A stretch of 64,000 nt of DNA from Hydractinia symbiolongicarpus (GCF_029227915.1 NC_079884.1:31250001-31314000), one strand, 5' to 3'. Numbered from the stretch's first letter, positions 12,907 through 26,249 are shown. The notes: generated by a model from the letters alone, not told the origin. Translations and numbers: made by a program.

Positions 12907-13062
12907 TTCACCACTAAAACGCATGAGACTTGTAGTTTTTAGAAATGTTTTCATTTTTGATGAGACGTTAGTGAAAGTGGTTTATTCGCTGGCAAACGAA
13001 AACCCGCGATTTTCCGTAAATCCCTGGCTTGGCCCGTTTAGTCGAATTTTTTAAATTATTAA
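12907..13062. repeat. Truncated 156-bp monomer
   Basis: Landmarks at 12925 and 13081 are only 156 bp apart. The A-type sequence runs to 'gtttagtcgaat' and then joins directly to 'ttttttaaattattaatt', losing 47 bp that would hold GTATAC, the GTACCC segment and the 'actcattt' segment. It is seen once. The equivalent copy near 4.85 kb is full length. Confidence 0.9.
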
Positions 13063-14290
13063 TTCACCACTAAAGCCCATGAGACTTGTAGTTTTTAAAA
13101 ATGCTTTCATTTTTGATGAGACGCTGAATAAAAGAAGTTTAATCGCCGGCAAACGAAAACCCGCGATTTCCCGTAAATCCCGGACTCGGCCCGTAAAGTC
13201 AAAAGTATACAAAGAAAGTACCCTGTGAGTAAACTCATTTCCAAAACGATTTTTTAAATTATCTTTTCACCACTATAACGCATGAGACTTGTAGTTTTCA
13301 AAAATGTTTTCATTTTTGATGAGACGCTGAATAAAAGAAGTTTAATCGCCGGCAAACGAAAACCCGCCATTTCCTGTAAACCCCGGACTCGGCCCGTATA
13401 GTCAAAAGTATACAAAGAAGGTACCCAGGGAGTAAACTCATTTCCCGAACGATTTTTTTAAATTATTTTTTCACCACTAAAACGCATGAGACTTGTAGTT
13501 TTCAAAAATGTTTTCATTTTAGATGAGACGCTGAATAAAAGAAGTTTAATCGCTGGCAAACGAAAACGCTCGATTTCCTGTACATCCCGGACTCGGCCCG
13601 TATAGTCAAAAGTATACAAAGAAAGTATCAGGGGGTAAACTCATTTCCCGAACGATTTTTTAAATTATATTTTCACCACTAAAACGCATGAGACTTGTAG
13701 TTTTTAGAAATGTTTTCATTTTTGATGAGACGTTAGTGAAAGTGGTTTAACCGCTGGCAAGCGAAAACCCGCGATTTCCCGTAAATCCCTGGCTTGGCCC
13801 GTTTAGTCGAATGTATACAAAGAAAGTACCCTGTGAGTAAACTCATTTCCAAAACGATTTTTTAAATTATTATTTCACCACTAAAGCCCATGAGACTTGT
13901 AGTTTTCAGAAATGTTTTCATTTTTGATGAGACGCTTAGTGAATGTGGTTTAATAGCCGGCAAACGAAAACCCGTGATTTCTTGTAAATCCCGGGCTTGG
14001 CCCGTATAATCGAATGTATACAAAGAAAGTACCCTGTGAGTAAACTCATTTCCAAAACGATTTTTTAAATTATCTTTTCCCCACTAAAACGCATGAGACT
14101 TGTAGTTTTCAAAAATGTTTTCATTTTTGATGAGACGTTGAATAAAAGAAGTTTAATCGCCGGCAAACGAAAACCCGCTATTTCCCGCAAACCCCGGACT
14201 CGGCCCGTATAGTCAAATGTATACAAAGAAAGTACCCAGGGAGTAAACTCATTTTCCGAACGATTTTTTAAATTATTAATTCACCACTAA
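13063..14290. repeat. Mixed monomers, copy of the 3.4-4.2 and 5.8-6.9 kb segments
   Basis: Shares rare marks 'ctataacgcatg', 'ttttagatgag', 'ctggcaagcg' and 'gatttcttgtaaatcc' in the same order as the earlier segments. The run of monomers here is more complete than at 6.2 kb, which lacks one unit. Confidence 0.8.
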
Positions 14291-17200
14291 AGCCCATGAG
14301 CCTTGTAGTTTTTAAAAATGCTTTCATTTTTGATGAGACGCTGAATAAAAGAAGTTTAATCGCCGGCAAACGAAAACCCGCGATTTCCCGTAAATCCCGG
14401 ACTCGGCCCGCATAGTCAAAAGTATACAAAGAAAGTACCCAGGGAGTAAACTCATTTCCCGAACGATTTTTTAAATTATTTTTTCACCACTAAAACGCAT
14501 GAGATTTGTAGTTTTCAGAAATGTTTTCATTTTTAATGAGACGCTGAATAAAAGAAGTTTAATCGCCGGAAAACGAAAACCCGCGATTTCCCGTAAATCC
14601 CGGACTCGGCCCGTATAGTCAAAAGTATACAAAGAAAGTACCCATGGAGTAAACTCATTTCCCGAACGATTTTTTAAATTATTTTTTCACCACTAAAACG
14701 CATGAGACTTGTAGTTTTCAGAAATGTTTTCATTTTTGATGAGATGCTTAAGGAAAGTGGTTTAATCGCCGGCAAACGAAAACCTGCGATTTCCGTAAAT
14801 CCTGGCTTGGCCCGTATAGTCGAATGTATACAAAGAAAGTACCCTGTGAGTAAACTCATTTCCAAAACGATTTTTTAAATTATCTTTTCACCACTAAAAC
14901 GCATGAGACTTGTAGTTTTCAAAAATATTTTTATTTTTGATGAGACGCTGAATAAAAGAAGTTTAATCGCCGGCAAACGAAAACCCGCCATTTCCCGTAA
15001 AGCCCAGACTCGGCCCTTATAGTCGAAAGTATACAAAGAAGGTACCCAGGGAGTAAACTCATTTCCCGAACGATTTTTTTAAATTATTTTTTCACCACTA
15101 AAACGCATGAGACTTGTAATTTTCAAAAATGTTTTCATTTTTGATGAGACGCTGAATAAAAGAAGTTTAATCGCCTGCAAACGAAAACCCGCAATTTCCC
15201 GTAAATCACGGACTCGGCCCGTATAGTCAAAAGTATACAAAGAAAGTACCCAGGGAGTAAACTCATTTTCCGAACGATTTTTTAAATTATTAATTCACCA
15301 CTAAAACGCATGAGACTTGTAGTTTTCAGAAATGTTTTCATTTTTGATGAGATGCCTAATGAAAGTGGTTTAATCGCCGGCAAACGAAAACCCGCGATTT
15401 CCCGTAAATCCCGGCTTGGCCCGTATAGTCGAATGTATACAAAGAAAGTACCCTGTGAGTAAACTCATTTCCAAAACGATTTTTTAAATTATCTTTTCAC
15501 CACTAAAACGCATGAGACTTGTAGTTTTCAAAAATGTTTTCATTTTTGATGAGACGCTGAATAAAAGAAGTTTAATCGCCGGCAAACGAAAACCCGCCAT
15601 TTTCCGTGAACCCCGGACTCGGCCCGTATAGTCGAAAGTATACAAAGAAGGTACCCAGGGACTAAACTCATTTCCCGAACGATTTTTTTAAATTATTTTT
15701 TCACCACTAAAACGCATGAGACTTGTAGTTTTCAAAAATGTTTTCATTTTTGATGGGACGCTGAATAAAAGAAGTTTAATCGCCGGCAAACGAAAACCCG
15801 CGATTTCCCGTAAATCCCGGACTCGGCCCGCATAGTCAAAAGTATACAAAGAAAGTACCCAGGGAGTAAACTCATTTCCCGAACGATTTTTTAAATTATT
15901 TTTTCACCACTAAAACGCATGAGATTTGTAGTTTTCAGAAATGTTTTCATTTTTGATGAGACGCTGAATAAAAGAAGTTTAATCGCCGGCAAACGAAAAC
16001 CCGCGATTTCCCGTAAATCCCGGACTCGGCCCGTATAGTCAAAAGTATACAAAGAAAGTACCCATGGAGTAAACTCATTTCCCGAACGATTTTTTAAATT
16101 ATTTTTTCACCACTAAAACGCATGAGACTTGTAGTTTTCAGAAATGTTTTCATTTTTGATGAGATGCTTAATGAAAGTGGTTTAATCGCCGGCAAACGAA
16201 AGCCTGCGATTTCCGTAAATCCTGGCTTGGCCCGTATAGTCGAATGTATACAAAGAAAGTACCCTGTGAGTAAACTCATTTCCAAAACGATTTTTTAAAC
16301 TATCTTTTCACCACTAAAACGCATGAGACTTGTAGTTTTCAAAAATGTTTTCATTTTTGATGAGACGCTGAATAAAAGAAGTTTAATCGCCGGCAAACGA
16401 AAACCCTCCATTTCCCGTAAAGCCCGGACTCGGCCCGTATAGTCGAAAGTATACAAAGAAGGTACCCAGGGAGTAAACTCATTTCCCGAACGAATTTTTT
16501 AAATTATTTTTTCACCACTAAAACGCATGAGACTTGTAATTTTCAAAAATGTTTTCATTTTTGATGAGACGCTGAATAAAAGAAGTTTAATCGCCTGCAA
16601 ACGAAAACCCGCAATTTCCCGTAAATCACGGACTCGGCCCGTATAGTCAAAAGTATACAAAGAAAGTACCCAGGGAGTAAACTCATTTTCCGAACGATTT
16701 TTTAAATTATTAATTCACCACTAAAGCCCACGAGACTTGTAGTTTTTAAAAATGCTTTCATTTTTGATGAGACGCTGAATAAAAGAAGTTTAATCGCCGG
16801 CAAACGAAAACCCGCGACTTCCCGTAAATCCCGGACTCGGCCCGTATAGTCAAAAGTATAAAAAGAAAGTACCCATGGAGTAAACTCATTTCCCAAACGA
16901 TTTTTTAAATTATTTTTTCACCACTAAAACGCATGAGACTTGTAGTTTTCAGAAATGTTTTCATTTTTGATGAGATGCCTAATGAAAGTGGTTTAATCGC
17001 CGGCAAACGAAAACCCGCGATTTCCCGTAAATCCCGGCTTGGCCCGTATAGTCGAATGTATACAAAGAAAGTACCCTGTGAGTAAACTCATTTCCAAAAC
17101 GATTTTTTAAATTATCTTTTCACCACTAAAACGCATGAGACTTGTAGTTTTCAAAAATGTTTTCATTTTTGATGAGACGCTGAATAAAAGAAGTTTAATC

Positions 17201-20200
17201 GCCGGCAAACGAAAACCCGCCATTTTCCGTGAACCCCGGACTCGGCCCGTATAGTCGAAAGTATACAAAGAAGGTACCCAGGGACTAAACTCACTTCCCG
17301 AACGATTTTTTTAAATTATTTTTTCACCACTAAAACGCATGAGACTTGTAGTTTTCAAAAATGTTTTCATTTTTGATGGGACGCTGAATAAAAGAAGTTT
17401 AATCGCCGGCAAACAAAAACCTGCGATTTCCCGTAAATCCCGGACTCGGCCCGTATAGTCAAAAGTATACAAAGAAAGTACCCAGGGAGTAAACTCATTT
17501 CCCGAACGATTTTTTAAATTATTATTTCACCACTAAAGCCCATGAGACTTGCAGTTTTTAAAAATGTGTTCATTTTTGATGAGACGCTGAATAAAAGAAG
17601 TTTAATCGCCGGCAAACGAAAACACGCGACTTCCCGTAAATCCCGGACTCGGCCCGTATGGTCAAAAATATACAAAGAAAGTACCCAGGGAGTAAACTCA
17701 TTTCCCGAACGATTTTTTAAATTATTTTTTCACCACTAAAAGGTATGAGACTTGTAGTTTTCAAAAATGTTTTCATTTTTGATGAGACGCTGAATAAAAG
17801 AAGTTTAATCGCCGGCAAACGAAAACCCGCCATTTCGCGTAAACCCCGGACTCGGCCCGCATAGTCAAAAGTATACAAAGAAAGTACCCAGGGAGTAAAC
17901 TCATTTCCCGAACGATTTTTTAAATTATTTTTTCACCACTAAAACGCATGAGATTTGTAGTTTTCAGAAATGTTTTCATTTTTGATGAGACGCTGAATAA
18001 AAGAAGTTTAATCGCCGGCAAACGAAAACCCGCGATTTCCCGTAAATCCCGGACTCGGTCCGTATAGTCAAAAGTATACAAAGAAAGTACCCATGGAGTA
18101 AACTCATTTCCCGAACGATTTTTTAAATTATTTTTTCACCACTAAAACGCATGAGACTTGTAGTTTTCAGAAATGATTTCATTTTTGATGAGATGCTTAA
18201 TGAAAGTGGTTTAATCGCCGGCAAACGAAAACCTGCGATTTCCCGTAAATCCTGGCTTGGCCCGTATAGTCGAATGTATACAAAGAAAGTACCCTGTGAG
18301 TAAACTCATTTCCAAAACGATTTTTTAAATTATCTTTTCACCACTAAAACGCATGAGACTTGTAGTTTTCAAAAATGTTTTCATTTTTGATGAGACGCTG
18401 AATAAAAGAAGTTTAATCGCCTGCAAACGAAAACCCGCAATTTCCCGTAAATCACGGACTCGGCCCGTATAGTCAAAAGTATACAAAGAAAGTACCCAGG
18501 GAGTAAACTCATTTTCCGAACGATTTTTTAAATTATTAATTCACCACTAAAGCCCACGAGACTTGTAGTTTTTAAAAATGCTTTCATTTTTGATGAGACG
18601 CTGAATAAAAGAAGTTTAATCGCCGGCAAACGAAAACCCACGACTTCCCGTAAATCCCGGACTCGGCCCGTATAGTCAAAAGTATAAAAAGAAAGTACCC
18701 ATGGAGTAAACTCATTTCCCGAACGATTTTTTAAATTATTTTTTCACCACTAAAACGCATGAGACTTGTAGTTTTCAGAAATGTTTTCATTTTTGATGAG
18801 ATGCCTAATGAAAGTGGTTTAATCGCCGGCAAACGAAAACCCGCGATTTCCCGTAAATCCCGGCTTGGCCCGTATAGTCGAATGTATACAAAGAAAGTAC
18901 CCTGTGAGTAAACTCATTTCCAAAACGATTTTTTAAATTATTTTTTCACCACTAAAACGCATGAGACTTGTAGTTTTCAGAAATGTTTTCATTTTTGATG
19001 AGATGCCTAATGAAAGTGGTTTAATCGCCGGCAAACGAAAACCCGCGATTTCCCGTAAATCCCGGCTTGGCCCGTATAGTCGAATGTATACAAAGAAAGT
19101 ACCCTGTGAGTAAACTCATTTCCAAAACGATTTTTTAAATTATCTTTTCACCACTAAAACGCATGAGACTTGTAGTTTTCAAAAATGTTTTCATTTTTGA
19201 TGAGACGCTGAATAAAGGAAGTTTAATCGCCGGCAAACGAAAACCCGCCATTTTCCGTGAACCCCGGACTCGGCCCGTATAGTCGAAAGTATACAAAGAA
19301 GGTACCCAGGGTCTAAACTCATTTCCCGAACGATTTTTTTAAATTATTTTTTCACCACTAAAGCGCATGAGACTTGTAGTTTTCAAAAATGTTTTCATTT
19401 TTGATGGGACGCTGAATAAAAGAAGTTTAATCGCCGGCAAACAAAAACCTGCGATTTCCCGTAAATCCCGGACTCGGCCCGTATAGTCAAAAGTATACAA
19501 AGAAAGTACCCAGGGAGTAAACTCATTTCCCGAACGATTTTTTAAATTATTATTTCACCACTAAAGCCCATGAGACTTGCAGTTTTTAAAAATGTGTTCA
19601 TTTTTGATGAGACGCTGAATAAAAGAAGTTTAATCGCCGGCAAACGAAAACACGCGACTTCCCGTAAATCCCGGACTCGGCCCGTATGGTCAAAAATATA
19701 CAAAGAAAGTACCCAGGGAGTAAACTCATTTCCCGAACGATTTTTTAAAATATTTTTTCACCACTAAAATGCATGAGACTTGTAGTTTTCAAAAATGTTT
19801 TCATTTTTGATGAGACGCTGAATAAAAGAAGTTTAATCGCCGGCAAACGAAAACCCGCCATTTTGCGTAAACCCCGGACTCGGCCCGCATAGTCAAAAGT
19901 ATACAAAGAAAGTACCCAGGGAGTAAACTCATTTCCCGAACGATTTTTTAAATTATTTTTTCACCACTAAAACGCATGAGATTTGTAGTTTTCAGAAATG
20001 TTTTCATTTTTAATGAGACGCTGAATAAAAGAAGTTGAATCGCCGGCAAACGAAAACCCGCGATTTCCCGTAAATCCCGGACTCGGTCCGTATAGTCAAA
20101 AGTATACAAAGAAAGTACCCATGGAGTAAACTCATTTCCCGAACGATTTTTTAAATTATTTTTTCACCACTAAAACGCATGAGACTTGTAGTTTTCAGAA

Positions 20201-20534
20201 ATGATTTCATTTTTGATGAGATGCTTAATGAAAGTGGTTTAAACGCCGGCAAACGAAAACCTGCGATTTCCCGTAAATCCTGGCTTGGCCCGTATAGTCG
20301 AATGTATACAAAGAAAGTACCCTGTGAGTAAACTCATTTCCAAAACGATTTTTTAAATTATCTTTTCACCACTAAAACGCATGAGACTTGTAGTTTTTAA
20401 AAATGTTTTCATTTTTGATGAGACGCTGAATAAAAGAAGTTTAATCGCCGGCAAACGAAAACCCGCCATTTCCCGTAAACCCCGGACTCGGCCCGTATAG
20501 TCGAAAGTATACAAAGAAGGTACCCAGGGAGTAA
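14291..20534. repeat. Imperfect 7/8/10-monomer higher-order repeat
   Basis: A block of monomers recurs with changing length. 14501, 14704, 14905 and 15109 recur 1420 bp later. The 'gggactaaac' mark at 15661 recurs at 17284 (1623 bp). 'gtcaaaaata' at 17661 recurs at 19689 (2028 bp). The changes come from gain or loss of single monomers, for example the doubled A monomer at 18743-19146. The block type is constant, but the repeat is not yet homogenised in length. Confidence 0.8.
18743..19146. repeat. Single-monomer duplication (2 x 202 bp)
   Basis: Landmarks at 18761, 18963 and 19165 bound two adjacent A-type monomers. Both carry 'gatgcctaatg' and the shortened 'tcccggcttgg', and they look identical apart from their flanks. 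The equivalent place at 16935 has only one such monomer. This is the smallest duplication step visible in the array. Confidence 0.85.
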
Positions 20535-22158
20535 ACTCATTTCCCGAACGATTTTTTTAAATTATTTTTTCACCACTAAAACGCATGAGACTTGTAGTTT
20601 TCAAAAATGTTTTCATTTTTGATGAGACGCTGAATAAAAGAAGTTTAATCGCCTGCAAACGAAAACCCGCAATTTCCCGTAAATCACGGACTCGGCCCGT
20701 ATAGTCAAAAGTATACAAAGAAAGTACCCAGGGAGTAAACTCATTTCCCGAACGATTTTTTAAATTATTTTTTCACCACTAAAACGCATGAGACTTGTAG
20801 TTTTCAGAAATGTTTTCATTTTTCATGAGACCCTTAATGAAAGTGGTTTAATCGCCGGCAAACCAAAACAGGCGATTTTCCGTAAATCCCGGGCTTGGCC
20901 CGTATAGTCGAATGAATACAAAGAAAGTACCCTGTGAGTAAACTCATTTCCAGAACGATTTTTTAAATTATCTTTTCACCACTAAAACGCATGAGACTTG
21001 TAGTTTTCAAAAATGTTTTCATTTTTGATGAGACGCTGAATAAAAGGAGTTTAATCGCCGGCAAACGAAAACGCTCGATTTCCCGTACATCCCGGACTCG
21101 GCCCGTATAGTCAAAAGTATACAAAGAAAGTACCCAGGGAGTAAACTCATTTCCCGAACGATTTTTTAAATTATATTTTCACCACTAAAACGCATGAGAC
21201 TTGTAGTTTTTAGAAATGTTTTCATTTTTGATGAGACGTTAGTGAAAGTGGTTTAATCGCTGGCAAGCGAAAACCCGCGATTTCCCGTAAATCACGGGCT
21301 TGTCCCGTATAGTCGAATGAATAGAAAGAAAGTACCCTGTGAGTAAACTCGTTTCCAGAACGATTTTTTAAATTATCTTTTCACCACTAAAACGCATGAG
21401 ACTTGTAGTTTTCAAAAATGTTTTCATTTTTGATGAGACGCTGAATAAAAGGAGTTTAATCGCCGGCAAACGAAAACGCTCGATTTCCCGTACATCCCGG
21501 ACTCGGCCCGTATAGTCAAAAGTATACAAAGAAAGTACCCAGGGAGTAAACTCATTTCCCGGACGATTTTTTAAATTATTATTTCACCACTAAAGCCCAT
21601 GAGACTTGCAGTTTTTAAAAATGTGTTCATTTCTGATGAGACGCTGAATAAAAGAAGTTTAATCGCCGGCAAACGAAAACCCGCGACTTCCCGTAAATCC
21701 CGGACTCGGCCCGTATGGTCAAAAATATACAAAGAAAGTACCCAGGAAGTAAACTCATTTCCCGAACGATTTTTTAAATTATTTTTTGACCACTAAAAGG
21801 CATGAGACTTCTAGTTTTCAAAAATGTTTTCATTTTTGATGAGACGCTGAATAAAAGGAGTTTAATCGCCGGCAAACGAAAACCCGCCATTTCGCGTAAA
21901 CCCCGGACTCGGCCGGCATAGTCAAAAGTATACAAAGAAAGTACCCAGGGAGTAAACTCATTTCCCGAACGATTTTTTAAATTATTATTTCACCACTAAA
22001 GCCCATGAGACATGCAGTTTTTAAAAATGTGTTCATTTTTGATGAGACGCTGAATAAAAGAAGTTTAATCGCCGGCAAACGAAAACCCGCCATTTCACGT
22101 AAACCCCGGACTCGGCCCGCATAGTCAAACGTATACAAAGAAAGTACCCAGGGAGTAA
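20535..22158. repeat. 1624-bp tandem duplication (8-mer), copy 1
   Basis: Exactly eight 203-bp monomers. Marks 'aaccaaaaca' (20861 and 22485) and 'gtcaaaaata' (21718 and 23342) are 1624 bp apart. It includes unusual 'cttgtcccgtatagtcgaatgaatag' and 'catgagacatgcag' monomers found only here and in copy 2. Confidence 0.9.
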
Positions 22159-23782
22159 ACTCATTTCCCGAACGATTTTTTTAAATTATTTTTTCACCAC
22201 TAAAACGCATGAGACTTGTAGTTTTCAAAAATGTTTTCATTTTTGATGAGACGCTGAATAAAAGAAGTTTAATCGCCTGCAAACGAAAACCCGCAATTTC
22301 CCGTAAATCACGGACTCGGCCCGTATAGTCAAAAGTATACAAAGAAAGTACCCAGGGAGTAAACTCATTTCCCGAACGATTTTTTAAATTATTTTTTCAC
22401 CACTAAAACGCATGAGACTTGTAGTTTTCAGAAATGTTTTCATTTTTCATGAGACCCTTAATGAAAGTGGTTTAATCGCCGGCAAACCAAAACAGGGGAT
22501 TTTCCGTAAATCCCGGGCTTGGCCCGTATAGTCGAATGAATACAAAGAAAGTACCCTGTGAGTAAACTCATTTCCAGAACGATTTTTTAAATTATCTTTT
22601 CACCACTAAAACGCATGAGACTTGTAGTTTTCAAAAATGTTTTCATTTTTGATGAGACGCTGAATAAAAGGAGTTTAATCGCCGGCAAACGAAAACGCTC
22701 GATTTCCCGTACATCCCGGACTCGGCCCGTATAGTCAAAAGTATACAAAGAAAGTACCCAGGGAGTAAACTCATTTCCCGAACGATTTTTTAAATTATAT
22801 TTTCACCACTAAAACGCATGAGACTTGTAGTTTTTAGAAATGTTTTCATTTTTGATGAGACGTTAGTGAAAGTGGTTTAATCGCTGGCAAGCGAAAACCC
22901 GCGATTTCCCGTAAATCACGGGCTTGTCCCGTATAGTCGAATGAATAGAAAGAAAGTACCCTGTGAGTAAACTCGTTTCCAGAACGATTTTTTAAATTAT
23001 CTTTTCACCACTAAAACGCATGAGACTTGTAGTTTTCAAAAATGTTTTCATTTTTGATGAGACGCTGAATAAAAGGAGTTTAATCGCCGGCAAACGAAAA
23101 CGCTCGATTTCTCGTACATCCCGGACTCGGCCCGTATAGTCAAAAGTATACAAAGAAAGTACCCAGGGAGTAAACTCATTTCCCGGACGATTTTTTAAAT
23201 TATTATTTCACCACTAAAGCCCATGAGACTTGCAGTTTTTAAAAATGTGTTCATTTCTGATGAGACGCTGAATAAAAGAAGTTTAATCGCCGGCAAACGA
23301 AAACCCGCGACTTCCCGTAAATCCCGGACTCGGCCCGTATGGTCAAAAATATACAAAGAAAGTACCCAGGAAGTAAACTCATTTCCCGAACGATTTTTTA
23401 AATTATTTTTTGACCACTAAAAGGCATGAGACTTCTAGTTTTCAAAAATGTTTTCATTTTTGATGAGACGCTGAATAAAAGGAGTTTAATCGCCGGCAAA
23501 CGAAAACCCGCCATTTCGCGTAAACCCCGGACTCGGCCGGCATAGTCAAAAGTATACAAAGAAAGTACCCAGGGAGTAAACTCATTTCCCGAACGATTTT
23601 TTAAATTATTATTTCACCACTAAAGCCCATGAGACATGCAGTTTTTAAAAATGTGTTCATTTTTGATGAGACGCTGAATAAAAGAAGTTTAATCGCCGGC
23701 AAACGAAAACCCGCCATTTCACGTAAACCCCGGACTCGGCCCGCATAGTCAAACGTATACAAAGAAAGTACCCAGGGAGTAA
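22159..23782. repeat. 1624-bp tandem duplication (8-mer), copy 2
   Basis: Near-identical to copy 1. Differences noticed include 'acaggggattt' for 'acaggcgattt' and 'ttctcgtacatc' for 'ttcccgtacatc'. The match stops near 23.8 kb, where a 'gagatttgtagtttttagaaatg' monomer follows. Confidence 0.9.
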
Positions 23783-25975
23783 ACTCATTTCCCGAACGAT
23801 TTTTTAAATTATTTTTTCACCACTAAAACGCATGAGATTTGTAGTTTTTAGAAATGTTTTCATTTTTGATGAGACGCTTAATGAAAGTGGTTTAATCGCC
23901 GGCAAAATAAAACCTGCGATTTCCCGTAAATCCCGGACTCGGCCCGTATAGTCAAAAGTATACAAAGAAAGTACCCAGGGAGTAAACTCATTTCCCGAAC
24001 GATTTTTTTAATTATTATTTCACCACTGAAGCCCATGAGACTTGTAGTTTTTAAAAATGTTTTCATTTTTGATGAGACGCTGAATAAGAGAAGTTTAATC
24101 GCCGGCAAACGAAAACCCGCGACTTCCCGAAATTCCCGGACTCGGCACGTATAGTCAAAAGTATACAAAGAAAGTACCCAGGGAGTAAACTCATTTCCCG
24201 AACGATTTTTTAAGTTATTTTTTCACCACTAAAACGCATGAGACTTGTAGTTTTCAGAAATGTTTTCATTTTTGATGAAACGCTTAATGAAAGTGGTTTA
24301 ATCGCCGGCAAACGAAAAACCGCGATTTCCCGTAAATCCCGGGCTTGGCCCGTATAGTCTAATGTATACAAAGAAAGTACCCTGTGAGTAAACTCATTTC
24401 CAAAACGATTTTTTAAAGTATTTTTTCACCACTAAAACGCATGAGACTTGTAGTTTTCAAAAATGTTTTCATTTTTGATGAGACGCTGAATAAAAGAAGT
24501 TTAATCGCCGGCAAACGAACACCTGCGATTTCCCGTAAATACCGGGCTTGGCCCGTATAGTCGAATGTATACAAAGAAAGTACCCTGTGAGTAAACTTAT
24601 TTCCAGAACGATTTTTTAAATTATTTTTTCACCACTAAAACGCATAAGACTTGTACTTTTTAAAAATGCTTTCATTTTTGATGAGACGCTGAATAAAAGA
24701 AGTTTAATCGCCGGCAAACGAAAACCCGCGATATCCCGTAAATCTCAGGCTTGGCCCGTATAGTCAAAAGTTTCTAAAAAAGTACCCAGGGAGTAAATTC
24801 ATTTTCCGAACGATTTTTTAAATTATTTTTCACCACTAAAACGAATGAGACTTGTAGTTTTCAAAAATGTTTTCATTTTTGATGAGACGCTGAATAAAAG
24901 AAGTTTAATCGCCGGCAAACGAACAACTGCGATTTCCCTTAAATCCCAGACTCGGCCCGTATAGTCAAAAGTATACAAAGAAAGTACCCAGGGAGTAAAC
25001 TCATTTCCCGAACGATTTTTTTAAATTATTTTTTAACCACTAAAACGCATGAGACTTGTAGTTTTCAAAAATGTTTTCATTCTTGATGGGACGCTGAATA
25101 AAAGAAGTTTAATTGCCGGCAAACGAAAACCTGCGATTTCCCGTAAATCCCGGACTCGGCCCGTATAGTCAAAAGTATACAAAGAAAGTACCCAGGGAGT
25201 AAACTCATTTCCCGAACGATTTTTTAAATTATTATTTCACCACTAAAGCCCATGAGACTTGCAGTTTTTCAAAATGTTTTCATTTTTGATGAGACGCTGA
25301 ATAAAAGAAGTTTAATCGCCGGCAAACGAAAACCCGCGACTTCCAGTAAATCCCGGACTCGGCCCGTATAGTCAAAAGTATACAAAGAAAGTACCCAGGG
25401 AGTAAACTCATTTCCCGAACGATTTTTTAAATTATTTTTTCACCACTAAAACGCATGAGACTTGTAGTTTTTAGAAATGTTTTCATTTTTGATGAGACGC
25501 TTAATGAAAGTGGTTTAATCGCCGGCAAACGAAAACCCGCTATTTCCCGTAAATCCCGGGCTTGGCCCGTATAGTCGAATGTATACAAAGAAAGTACCCT
25601 GTGAGTAAACTCATTTCCAAAACGATTTTTTAAAGTATTTTTTCACCACTAAAACGCATGAGACTTGTAGTTTTCAAAAATGTTTTCATTTTTGATGAGA
25701 CGCTGAATAAAAGAAATTTAATCGCCGGCAAACGAACACCTGCGATTTCCCGTAAATCCCGGGCTTGGCCCGTATAGTCGAATGTATACAATGAAAGTAC
25801 CCTGTGAGTAAACTTATTTCCAGAACGATTTTTTAAATTATTTTTTCACCACTAAAACGCATAAGACTTGTAGTTTTTAAAAATGTTTTCATTTTTGATG
25901 AGACGCTGAATAAAAGAAGTTTAATCGCCGGCAAACGAAAACCCGCGATTTCCCGTAAATCCCGGACTCGGCCCG
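23783..25975. repeat. 1217-bp 6-mer, about 1.6 copies
   Basis: Landmarks 24037, 24240, 24443 and 24644 recur at 25254, 25457, 25660 and 25861, all 1217 bp later. Shared marks are 'taaagtattttttcacc' and 'gcaaacgaacacctgcg'. The first 'ataagac' monomers of the window lie here (24644 and 25861). The first 220 bp are a transitional monomer with 'ggcaaaataaaacctg'. Confidence 0.82.
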
Positions 25976-26046
25976 TATAGCCAAAAGTATACAAGGGAAG
26001 TACCCAGTGAGTAAACTCATTCCCGAAAGAATTTTTAAATTATTTT

Positions 26047-26249
26047 TTCACCACTAAAACGCACGAGACTTGTAGTTTTCAGAAATTTTTTCATTTTTGA
26101 TGAGACCCTTCATAAAGGTGGTTTGATTGCCGGCAAACGAAAACCCGCGATTTCCCGTAAATCCCGGGCTTGGCCCGTATAGTCGAATGTATACAAAGAA
26201 AGTACTCTGTGAGTAAACTCACTTCCAAAACGATTTTTTAATTTATCTT
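26047..26249. repeat. Representative A-type monomer (203 bp)
   Basis: A-type copies differ from B-type at a linked set of sites: cttaatgaaagtgg replaces ctgaataaaagaag, gggcttgg replaces ggactcgg, gtcgaatg replaces gtcaaaag, ccctgtgagt replaces cccagggagt, and ccaaaacg replaces cccgaacg. The example here has private changes (gcacgag, cccttcataaagg, actctgtg). A-type copies are interspersed with B-type without strict alternation. Many A copies in the first 20 kb lack one G (tcccggcttgg) and are 202 bp long. Confidence 0.88.
26165..26187. other. A-type hairpin and CENP-B-box-like motif
   Basis: CGGGC-TTG-GCCCG (26165-26177) is a perfect 5-bp stem with a 3-base loop, and it overlaps CCCG-TATAGT-CGAA (26174-26187). 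On the minus strand the second motif reads TTCG-ACTATA-CGGG. The mammalian CENP-B box core is TTCG-NNNNANN-CGGG, so all nine fixed bases are present but the spacer is 6 rather than 7 bases. In B-type monomers the CGAA is CAAA and the hairpin stem has a mismatch. Binding by a CENP-B-like protein is speculative. Confidence 0.45.

Noticed and set aside
26174-26187. True CENP-B box
   Set aside because: The spacer is one base too short, so it is reported only as a box-like motif.
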